A DNA stretch of 9,062 nucleotides, from the NCBI GenBank assembly GCA_018054005.1, contig JAGPKI010000057.1:1-9062 (forward strand). Reading direction: 5' to 3'. Shown in pieces: positions 1-5,643 of this stretch (positions are counted from its first letter, which is position 1; every line of letters starts with the position of its first letter). Made by a program: the position numbers and the translations under genes. The DNA is from Caldisericia bacterium. Lineage in GTDB: Bacteria > Caldisericota > Caldisericia > UBA6126 > JAGPKI01. The notes under the pieces were generated by a model. The model made no database searches. It saw only the letters and a list, made by a program, of their open reading frames with translations, and was not told the origin of the DNA.

Positions 1-109
1 TAATCTGATAGATTCTAATTGAACTTTAGTTTAAAAATGTAAAATACAGTTATCTACGAAATTACTTATCTTTTAAGAGTTAATTATTTAATATTTATCT
101 AAAAAATAT

Positions 110-600
110 TTAAGTAAATTTAGAAAGATTAAATAAGTCAAATAAAGCTTTCTGTATTGTGGTCATATTACAAATTTGTCTATCAACCTTTAAGTCAGGG
201 TAAAGTAATATTACTTCAGTTATATCTCTGGAGTAAAGTTAATTAAAACCTTAGTGCTCATTGAAAGACTTTTTTTCTGCTGAAATATATTCAAGTAATT
301 TAACAAGAAGAAGTGCAATTACACAAACAAAATTATTTAATATTGTAAATAATTTTAATTCCAAGAAAAAAGGTAAAAGAGATTAATTAAAGTTTAGTAT
401 ATACAGAGTTGAAAGCCAAAAATTGAAGATGTATATTTAATTCAAGCGGTATAAATGAAATTAAAGCGGGTAGCTAACGCTTTGAGTTAATAAGAGTTAA
501 TAAGGATTTAGCATCTAATTTATCAATATGTTCTTGCTTATTATAATTGGTATCTACTCATTTTTGGAGAAATATTTGAAGGAATATTTATGGTTTGTTA
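110..600 (-). pseudogene. decayed transposase remnant (probable)
   Basis: No intact reading frame exists here, but the minus strand shows protein-like stretches broken by stops and frame changes. From about 382 down to the stop at 110-112 one frame reads with two internal stops. It contains VCVIALLLVKLLEY followed by an acidic/basic stretch (SAEKKSFNE), and ends ITEVILLYPDLKVDRQICN then MTTIQKALFDLFNLSKFT. A hydrophobic ALLL-x-x-LLEY helix followed by a short tail ending in a TxIQKxLFxLFNL-like segment resembles the C-terminus of IS4/IS1634-type transposases as I remember them. Further upstream a second frame gives KQEHIDKLDAKSLLTLINSK (about 539-480), and a third gives NIPSNISPKMSRYQL (about 585-541). 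If real, this is a relic with at least two stops and two frameshifts. I could not find terminal inverted repeats or a target duplication. The family assignment is from memory of sequence pattern, and the upstream boundary is uncertain. Confidence 0.42.
461..503. repeat. small hairpin followed by 10-bp tandem repeat
   Basis: AAAGCG (463-468) and CGCTTT (478-483) form a perfect 6-bp stem around a 9-base loop. The outer bases extend it to 8 bp with one G-T pair. Immediately after it the decamer GAGTTAATAA occurs twice in tandem (484-493 and 494-503), and a third exact copy lies far away at 8481-8490. No U-run follows the stem on either strand, so it is not a convincing Rho-independent terminator. 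It lies within the proposed transposase relic and may have no function. Confidence 0.4.
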
Positions 601-628
601 TTTATAATTATTTTTTAGAAAATTAAAA

Positions 629-671
629 TCTATTTCTAATAATAGAATTGATTTTATCTATTAGAAATAGA
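629..671. repeat. 13-bp perfect inverted repeat upstream of lipoprotein gene
   Basis: The arms TCTATTTCTAATA (629-641) and TATTAGAAATAGA (659-671) are exact reverse complements separated by 17 bases. The right arm ends 3 bp before a TATAAT hexamer (675-680), about 38 bp before the ATG at 709. This placement is what an operator for a dimeric regulator would look like. It could instead be an mRNA hairpin, or, read leftwards, a terminator, since T-rich sequence follows the left arm on the minus strand. The repeat itself is directly visible; its role is inference. Confidence 0.55.
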
Positions 672-680
672 AAATATAAT
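652..680 (+). promoter_or_regulatory. candidate promoter for the lipoprotein operon
   Basis: A perfect -10 hexamer TATAAT lies at 675-680, which would start transcription near 687 and leave a short leader before the ribosome binding site at 697-702. At the usual 16-18 base spacing only a poor, T-rich -35 region is present (about 652-657). A better hexamer, TTGATT at 648-653, is 21 bases away and too far. In DNA this AT-rich a TATAAT can occur by chance. Confidence 0.35.
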
Positions 681-708
681 TTGTATCTTTTTGAATAAGA
701 GGCGATAA

Positions 709-1263
709 ATGAAAATGTTAAAAAGAAAAGTAAATTTAAAAATTAGAGTTATATTTGTGTCGATTTTGTTGATTGTAGTTTTTATTAGTTCTTGTAGTAA
801 GCCTTCACCAAATAAAGTATTTTCTAATAAATATTTTACGTTTGAATATCCAAAAGATTGGTCTGCCAACACTAAAGAAAACAATGTTACAGTTACTGGA
901 CCTATAGAAGATGCTTATTTCGTTAATGTAAAATTTGATTTCAACCCTGAAGTTAATAGTAATCTTATTGAATTTAAAAAAACAGTTGAAAGTCAAAATA
1001 GATTAGAGCTTCTTCCTGGTTTTGTAGATGGTGGAGAGAAGGAATTAACAATTTCAGGTATTCCTGCTATCAAGCATTCTTTGAAAACAGTTGTAAAGCC
1101 TACTGAATCTGCTCCATATGTAACTCTCTTTGTTAATCTCATCTATGTTGTATCCAAAGATCAAAAGATTGGTGTTGTTATTACTACAGAAGTTCCTGAA
1201 AGATACAACCTTAAATATGAAGATATTTTTAATAATATAATTAATTCTTTTAGGTTTAAATAA
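709..1263 (+). CDS. exported lipoprotein, PsbP/DcrB-like domain
   Basis: This is a 184-residue predicted lipoprotein. A basic N-terminus (KRK at 5-7) and a hydrophobic stretch (12-25) lead to a lipobox ISSC with the lipidated cysteine at residue 29, so the mature protein should be membrane-anchored and face outward. Residues 41-183 (KYFTFEYPKDW at the start, NNIINSFRFK at the end) have the layout of the PsbP/PsbP-like (DUF1795/DcrB) fold: a 'F-x-Y-P-x-x-W' strand, alternating strands, and a final helix ending in SFR. Proteins of this class are often linked to envelope stress or assembly, but the substrate or partner is unknown. The ATG at 709 is preceded by AAGAGG (697-702) at 6-base spacing; a second ATG two codons later is a less well placed alternative. 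The stop overlaps the start of the next gene by one base (TAATG), so the two are almost certainly translated from one mRNA and may act together. Fold assignment is by motif recognition only. Confidence 0.75.
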   Translation: MKMLKRKVNLKIRVIFVSILLIVVFISSCSKPSPNKVFSNKYFTFEYPKDWSANTKENNVTVTGPIEDAYFVNVKFDFNPEVNSNLIEFKKTVESQNRLELLPGFVDGGEKELTISGIPAIKHSLKTVVKPTESAPYVTLFVNLIYVVSKDQKIGVVITTEVPERYNLKYEDIFNNIINSFRFK

Positions 1264-2498
1264 TGAAGAAATCTATTTTCACTTTTTTAATTATTTTATT
1301 TGTTTTAACCAGTTTTTCTAAATTAAATTCAGCTACAGAAGATAGCTATATACATATTTCAATAAATGAGAGTCAATTTTTATATGTTGGAAATAACTAT
1401 ACAAAAAGGATAATTGTTTTGGAAAAGTATGGATATTGTATAAAAGATATCTCTACCGAGTTTAAAATAAAATATTTAGAAGATATATGCTCTTGTCCCT
1501 GCGGAGGTTATTTGTTAATTTCAGATCCTTTAAATAATAAGGTGGTTTCTATTGATGATATCGATGGTAAAACTAATTACCTCATATCGGTTGAAAACCC
1601 TGGAAGTTTAGCAATTTCTAAAAACAAAACAAGGTATGAAGGAATTATTAGCGAAAAAAGAAATTCCATTCTATTATATACTGACAACGGTAAAAATATT
1701 AGAGAAATACCTCAAAAGGGAAGATTTAATGAAGCTTCAGCAATTCTCATTGATAAAGATAACAATATTTGGGTTTCAGATTCTAAAGGTGGTAAGTTAC
1801 TAAAGTTAGATTTAAAAGGTAATATTTTAAAGAATATAAAAAATGCTGATTTATATGGATCAATAGATATTGATTCAGATAAATTTGGTTATATTTATAC
1901 AATTTCGAAAAATAAGAGTTTGCTTAAGTTTGGTAGTGATGGAAAATTTTTAGGTAAGTTTAATCTTAACAACATTCTAACTTCTTCACCTGTAAGTTTA
2001 GCAATCGATCCTGTTGACTCTTTTATTTGGATAGCTTGCAGTGATAATAATATCTTTAAGTTTGATTCAAGTTTAAAACTTATTGATAAAATCACAGATA
2101 TTACAGAAAAAAACAAGAAAAAAGTCATATATCTAAAAATTGGGAGCAGAATTCTCGATAATGTCGGATTTGACCCTATTATTTTGGATGCACCACCTTT
2201 TATCGATAAAGGTTCAAACAGGACTCTTGTTCCGGTAAGAGCAATATCAGAAATTTATGGTGCAGAAGTGCAATGGTTTGATAAGGAAAGAAAAGTAACC
2301 ATAAAACTTGGTTCTAAAATAATCAATCTTTTTATAGGCAAGAAAGAAGCTACTATTAACGGCAAGACTTTTATATTAGATTGTTCACCAGTAATTGTAT
2401 CAGGTAGAACATTTGTCCCTTTGAGGTTTATTTCAGAAGCTTTAGGCGCTGAAGTAAAATGGTTTTCTTCAGAAGAGAGAATAGTTATAGCTCTGTAA
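1263..2498 (+). CDS. secreted beta-propeller protein with C-terminal copper amine oxidase N-terminal-like (stalk) domain
   Basis: This is a 411-residue exported protein. Residues 1-24 form a classical signal peptide (MKKS, hydrophobic core, likely cleavage after NSA). Residues about 30-285 carry irregular repeats such as ILIDKDNNIWVSDSKGGKLL, LAIDPVDSFIWIACSDNNIF and IDSDKFGYIYTISKNKSLL. These fit an NHL/SMP-30-like beta-propeller. Residues about 290-411 match the copper amine oxidase N-terminal-like domain (PF07833 type), with two clear copies: RTLVPVRAISEIYGAEVQWF (320-339) and RTFVPLRFISEALGAEVKWF (382-401), each followed by a strand-forming VTIKL or IVIAL. In bacteria this domain usually serves as a non-enzymatic stalk or wall-associated module, not an oxidase; no amine oxidase catalytic domain is present. 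An unusual CSCPC cluster (C76, C78, C80) lies in the propeller. The start overlaps the lipoprotein stop (TAATG) with no strong ribosome binding site of its own, which suggests translational coupling. The 3' end overlaps the convergent gene by 14 bp. Ligand unknown. Confidence 0.8.
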   Translation: MKKSIFTFLIILFVLTSFSKLNSATEDSYIHISINESQFLYVGNNYTKRIIVLEKYGYCIKDISTEFKIKYLEDICSCPCGGYLLISDPLNNKVVSIDDIDGKTNYLISVENPGSLAISKNKTRYEGIISEKRNSILLYTDNGKNIREIPQKGRFNEASAILIDKDNNIWVSDSKGGKLLKLDLKGNILKNIKNADLYGSIDIDSDKFGYIYTISKNKSLLKFGSDGKFLGKFNLNNILTSSPVSLAIDPVDSFIWIACSDNNIFKFDSSLKLIDKITDITEKNKKKVIYLKIGSRILDNVGFDPIILDAPPFIDKGSNRTLVPVRAISEIYGAEVQWFDKERKVTIKLGSKIINLFIGKKEATINGKTFILDCSPVIVSGRTFVPLRFISEALGAEVKWFSSEERIVIAL

Positions 2499-3111
2499 TT
2501 TTTATTGCTCCCTCTCTTAGAACCTTTATGCCTTCTTTTGTTACTGAGACAATTGTAGAACTTTCACGTTCTACTAAATTTCCATAATCTATAGTTAATG
2601 CAACTCGAGGCTCTTCTTTATTTAAAGCTTTTTCTATTTCAAAGCCATTTTTAAATGGGGGGTTACCACTTATATTAGCGCTAGTAGTAACAAGAGGTAT
2701 TTTACAATATGCAAGTAAATCGAGAACTATATGTAAATTCGGTATTCTGATTCCAATTGTCTCAAATTCTTCCATTGAATAATAAAGAGGAAGATCTTTC
2801 TTTTTTTCAAAAATAGCAGTAAGTGGTCCTGGCCAGTATTTTTCAAAAATATTATTTTTTAGTAAATCGGGCTCTTCGATATAGTTGGATACTTCATCAA
2901 TTGAAGCAAGAAAAAGAATCAATGGCTTTTCTTTATCTCTTTGTTTTATTTTATAAATTTTTTCAACAGATTTCTTTAAAAGTGCATTTGCGCCAAGCCC
3001 ATAAACTGTATCAGTAGGGAACGCTATAACTTCGGATGAATTAAGAGCGTTTTTTATAATTTCTTTCTCTAAGAAAGATAGTTCAACTTTACCTTTTGCA
3101 TTTATGACCAT
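2485..3111 (-). CDS. tsaC: L-threonylcarbamoyladenylate synthase (Sua5/YrdC/YwlC/TsaC family)
   Basis: This 208-residue cytosolic enzyme makes threonylcarbamoyl-AMP from threonine, bicarbonate and ATP, the first step of t6A37 formation in tRNAs reading ANN codons. The YrdC domain fills the protein. FPTDTVYGLG (31-40), KQRDKEKPL (56-64), YWPGPLT (92-98), TTSANISG (142-149), STIV (185-188) and LREGAI (198-203) are the family's characteristic segments and line the substrate cleft. It is short and lacks the C-terminal Sua5 extension, so it is the TsaC/YrdC type, although Firmicutes YwlC is the positional equivalent. The ATG at 3111 lies 10 bp inside plsY; the upstream ribosome binding site is weak (AAGAAA-like), so coupling to plsY is likely. 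It is the last gene of the minus-strand unit, and prfA-prmC-ywlC order is a familiar arrangement. Its stop lies inside the 3' end of the convergent stalk-domain gene. Confidence 0.93.
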   Translation of the reverse strand: MVINAKGKVELSFLEKEIIKNALNSSEVIAFPTDTVYGLGANALLKKSVEKIYKIKQRDKEKPLILFLASIDEVSNYIEEPDLLKNNIFEKYWPGPLTAIFEKKKDLPLYYSMEEFETIGIRIPNLHIVLDLLAYCKIPLVTTSANISGNPPFKNGFEIEKALNKEEPRVALTIDYGNLVERESSTIVSVTKEGIKVLREGAIKITEL

Positions 3112-3716
3112 AATTTCTTATTAAAGTTTAGCATTTTATGTTCTGTATGATTTAGAAGTCTTTTTATATTTGATGAATGTCTTGTAATACCAAGAGCACT
3201 GGCAATTATGCTAAAGAGAATATTCTGTATTGATGGAGAAAATATTATTATAAATATCGGGACAGATATATAGCCTGCAATAGAAGCCAATGAAACATAT
3301 CCAGAAAGAATTAAAACAATAATCCAGACCAAAGTAATAAATAATGCTATTTTATAATTAAAAGCCGTTATTACACCTATAGTTGTAGCAACACCTTTAC
3401 CGCCTTTAAATTTTAAAAATGGAGAAAAATCATGGCCTATTATTACAAAAGATGAAAGTAATAGTAGATTAACTTCATTTATATTAAATAATTTAAGCCC
3501 AATATAAAAAGCAATAAAACCTTTGAAGAAATCAAGGATGAATGAAATTATGCCAAATGTAGGTCCTGCTACTCTGAATACGTTAGTTGCACCAACATTT
3601 CCGCTTCCATGTACTCTTATATCTATTCCTTTGCAAAGTTTGGCTATGATATAGCCAAATGGTATTGAACCCATTAAAAAAGAAAGAATACAAAAGAGGA
3701 TTTCTTTTGTAGTTAT
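3102..3716 (-). CDS. plsY: acyl-phosphate:glycerol-3-phosphate acyltransferase PlsY
   Basis: This integral membrane enzyme transfers an acyl group from acyl-phosphate to sn-glycerol-3-phosphate, making lysophosphatidic acid, the first step of phospholipid synthesis. From the start chosen here it has 204 residues. It shows an N-terminal membrane helix ending GSIPFGY, then motif 1 GSGNVGATN (about 37-45), motif 2 GHDFSPFLKFKGGKGVAT (about 94-111), motif 3 TRHSSNIKRLLNHTE (about 178-192), and several hydrophobic segments between. The start is problematic. The first in-frame ATG (3674) would delete most of the first helix. A TTG at 3794 would add 26 charged residues read out of frame from prmC. 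I chose the ATA at 3716: it shares bases with the prmC TAA stop (ATAA), has GGAGG 9 bases upstream, and gives a normal-length N-terminus (M-T-T-K-E-I-L...). An AUA start is rare, so the 5' end is uncertain although the gene identity is not. GpsA, encoded at the window edge, supplies its substrate. Confidence 0.93.
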   Translation of the reverse strand: MTTKEILFCILSFLMGSIPFGYIIAKLCKGIDIRVHGSGNVGATNVFRVAGPTFGIISFILDFFKGFIAFYIGLKLFNINEVNLLLLSSFVIIGHDFSPFLKFKGGKGVATTIGVITAFNYKIALFITLVWIIVLILSGYVSLASIAGYISVPIFIIIFSPSIQNILFSIIASALGITRHSSNIKRLLNHTEHKMLNFNKKLWS

Positions 3717-4567
3717 AGGAAGTAGCCTCCAATCACTCTTGGAATACCAGCTAAATCTTTCCTTACAAATATATTTCTCAAGCCTTTTAGACAAAATAGC
3801 TCTTTAACTTTATTCTCTTGAAAACTACCATCCATTTCAATAAGCATTAAGCCGTTCTTCTTTAAGAATACATTGGCGGATGACAAGATTTTATCTATTA
3901 TCTCTAAACCTTCTTTTCCTCCGTTAAGCGCAATTAATGGCTCCTCAAGGACATCTTTTGGAAGATTTTTAATTCTTTCCGAAGGTATATAAGGAGGGTT
4001 TGATACTATCAAATCGTATTTCTTACCTAGAGGTATAGGTGAAAAAAGATTTCCATGATATAAAGAAATCCTATCATTTAAAGAATATTCTTCAATATTT
4101 ACCATAGCAATGCAAATTGCTTCTTCAGAAATATCAACTGCATCAACTTTTGTATCCGAACAATTTAAGCATAATGCAATTGAAATTGCACCACACCCAA
4201 CTCCGATTTCTAATACATCTTTCTCAGTCGAAGTATTATTTTTTAAGAATTTTAACCCCTCTTCAACTAACATTTCTGTTTCCTGTCTTGGAATAAGAGT
4301 TCCTCTTGCTACACATAATTGTATACCAAAGAATTCTCTTTTTCCTGTGATATAGGACAATGGTTCACCAGAAAGCCGTTTTTTAAGTAATTCTTTGTAT
4401 TTAATGTATAAAGAAGGCTCTATATTCTCAAAAACATTCCTATATAAATCAGTTTTACTTTTTTTTAAAACATAGGAAAGAAGAACTTCGGCTTCAGTTC
4501 TATTTGAAGAAAGTTTCTTTAAATACTTACTTCCAAAAGCTAAAACTTCATTTATAGTTTTTGCCAT
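3713..4567 (-). CDS. prmC: peptide chain release factor N5-glutamine methyltransferase PrmC
   Basis: This 284-residue SAM-dependent methyltransferase methylates the glutamine of the GGQ motif in release factors, which raises their peptide-release activity. The helical N-terminal substrate-binding domain (about 1-85) contains GEPLSYITGKREFFG (67-81), followed by IPRQETE (92-98). The Rossmann methyltransferase domain shows the SAM-binding loop LEIGVGCGAISIAL (119-132), the acidic VDAVDIS segment (141-147), and the diagnostic catalytic NPPYIP (190-195) that holds the target glutamine. The family segment LNGGKEGLEII (214-224) follows. Its natural substrate RF1 is encoded immediately upstream with only 2 bases between stop and start. 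The ribosome binding site AAGGAG (4587-4582) lies inside the last codons of prfA, 14 bases from the ATG, slightly long but usable. The stop overlaps the proposed plsY start. Length and motifs are normal for the family. Confidence 0.96.
   Translation of the reverse strand: MAKTINEVLAFGSKYLKKLSSNRTEAEVLLSYVLKKSKTDLYRNVFENIEPSLYIKYKELLKKRLSGEPLSYITGKREFFGIQLCVARGTLIPRQETEMLVEEGLKFLKNNTSTEKDVLEIGVGCGAISIALCLNCSDTKVDAVDISEEAICIAMVNIEEYSLNDRISLYHGNLFSPIPLGKKYDLIVSNPPYIPSERIKNLPKDVLEEPLIALNGGKEGLEIIDKILSSANVFLKKNGLMLIEMDGSFQENKVKELFCLKGLRNIFVRKDLAGIPRVIGGYFL
3714..3730 (-). promoter_or_regulatory. ribosome binding site and apparent AUA start of plsY
   Basis: On the minus strand GGAGG (3730-3726) is followed after 9 bases by ATA (3716-3714), whose last two bases are the first two of the prmC stop TAA (3715-3713). 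This is the geometry of the common ATGA stop/start overlap with G replaced by A. The GGAGG also codes for part of the C-terminal Gly-Gly of PrmC, so it could be coincidental. Confidence 0.5.
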
Positions 4568-4569
4568 TT

Positions 4570-5640
4570 TTAAATGACTAACTCCTTTTTACGTTCTTCA
4601 TCATATTTAACTCTTAAATTAGAAATTAGTTCATCTAATTCACCATTCATAATATTCGTTAAATTATAAAGAGTCAAACCTATTCGATGATCAGTAACTC
4701 TATTTTGGGGAAAATTATAGGTTCTTATCTTTTCGCTTCTCTCCCCCCAACCTATTTGTGATCTTCTCTTTTTTGCTTCTTCCTCATTTTTCTTTTTTAT
4801 TTCAATATCAAGAAGTCTTGCCATTAAAACCTTTAATGCTCTTTCCCTGTTTTGTAACTGAGATCTCTCATCCTGACAAGAAACTGTTATTCCTGTAGGG
4901 ATATGTGTAATTCTAACTGCTGTTTCATTTTTCTGAACGTTTTGACCGCCATGACCTCCTGCTTTAAAAGTCTCAATCTTTAAATCTTCTGGCTTAATTT
5001 GTACTAAAGCTTCTTCTGCTTCAGGCATAACTGCAACTGTGATTGTTGAAGTATGAACTCTTCCACTTGATTCAGTTTCAGGAACTCTCTGAACTCTATG
5101 AACTCCACTTTCAAACATTAAATATCTGTAAACGTCACTTCCGGTAATTTCAAAAATAACTTCTTTAAATCCTCCGAGTCCTGTGGGGTGCGAAGAAATA
5201 ATATCTATTTTCCAACCTTTTGAAATAGCATAGTTTGTATACATTCTAAACAACTCCGCTGCAAACAAAGCTGCTTCTTCTCCGCCCGCAGCAGCTCTTA
5301 TTTCCATTATGACATTATTGCTTTCAAAAGGCTCTTCTGGAAGAGTTTTTTCCTCATATTTTTTTACAAGCTCTTCTTTCTTTTTTTGTAATTCCGATAG
5401 CTCACTATCTATTTCTTCTTCAAATATAGGATCATCTAACTCTCTTTTAAGAAGCATTAAATCTTCTTCTTCTTTTATCAGTTTTTCGTATGCCTGCACT
5501 ATATCTATTAATTCTTTTAGTTTGGCTTCTTCTTTGCTATATTTTATCAAAAGGTTTTGATTCGATAATACTTCGTTAGATGAAAGTTTTTCAATAATAT
5601 CTTTATATCTATTTTTGAGTTCAAGCGAATTTTCAAGCAT
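4570..5640 (-). CDS. prfA: peptide chain release factor 1 (RF1)
   Basis: This 356-residue class I release factor reads UAA and UAG stop codons on the ribosome and triggers peptide release. A helical, coiled-coil-prone N-terminal domain (about 1-100) precedes the decoding domain. The tripeptide in HRVQRVPETESSGRVHTS is P-E-T (187-189), the PxT form that defines RF1 and not RF2 (SPF). The catalytic GGQ is at 231-233 within FKAGGHGGQNVQKNET; the residue just before GGQ is His, where Ala, Lys or Pro are more familiar. The rest (ITHIPTGITVSCQDERSQLQ, then VTDHRIGLTLYNL) is canonical. The start is 3 bases after the rho stop with no clear ribosome binding site, so coupling with rho translation is likely. 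In Bacillus and relatives rpmE (L31) and other genes often lie between rho and prfA; here they are directly adjacent. The downstream prmC modifies the GGQ glutamine. Confidence 0.97.
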   Translation of the reverse strand: MLENSLELKNRYKDIIEKLSSNEVLSNQNLLIKYSKEEAKLKELIDIVQAYEKLIKEEEDLMLLKRELDDPIFEEEIDSELSELQKKKEELVKKYEEKTLPEEPFESNNVIMEIRAAAGGEEAALFAAELFRMYTNYAISKGWKIDIISSHPTGLGGFKEVIFEITGSDVYRYLMFESGVHRVQRVPETESSGRVHTSTITVAVMPEAEEALVQIKPEDLKIETFKAGGHGGQNVQKNETAVRITHIPTGITVSCQDERSQLQNRERALKVLMARLLDIEIKKKNEEEAKKRRSQIGWGERSEKIRTYNFPQNRVTDHRIGLTLYNLTNIMNGELDELISNLRVKYDEERKKELVI

Positions 5641-5643
5641 ATT

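Larger units (their letters stand above)
1..708. other. gene-poor AT-rich intergenic region
   Basis: This stretch of about 700 bases before the lipoprotein gene contains no intact coding region on either strand. It holds the proposed transposase relic, a small hairpin at 461-485, a 10-bp tandem repeat at 484-503, and an inverted repeat plus -10-like box at 629-680. The first hundred bases show nothing recognisable beyond very high AT content. No tRNA, riboswitch or other known structured RNA was recognised. Confidence 0.7.

Noticed and set aside
1..708. CRISPR array, riboswitch or stable RNA in the upstream desert
   Set aside because: There are no regularly spaced direct repeats and no recognisable conserved RNA core. 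Only isolated short hairpins and a 10-bp tandem pair are present.
654..996. Minus-strand open frames over the lipoprotein gene
   Set aside because: They overlap a well-supported plus-strand lipoprotein, lack recognisable motifs, and have the composition of antisense reading frames.
1263..2498. Copper amine oxidase enzyme
   Set aside because: Only the N-terminal-like stalk domain is present, in two copies at the C-terminus. The catalytic domain with its topaquinone tyrosine and copper histidines is absent.
2472..2518. AAGAGAG (2473-2479) and CTCTCTT (2512-2518) as a bidirectional terminator between the convergent genes
   Set aside because: The 7-bp stem has a loop of about 32 bases, no extended pairing, and no U-run directly after either arm. 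A smaller AGAG/CTCT pairing before a run of five T's is too weak to call.
3717..3794. N-terminal extension of PlsY from the TTG at 3794
   Set aside because: The 26 residues are charged, unlike a PlsY N-terminus, and lie entirely within the end of prmC. They are best explained as an out-of-frame reading of that gene, although the start is not fully settled.
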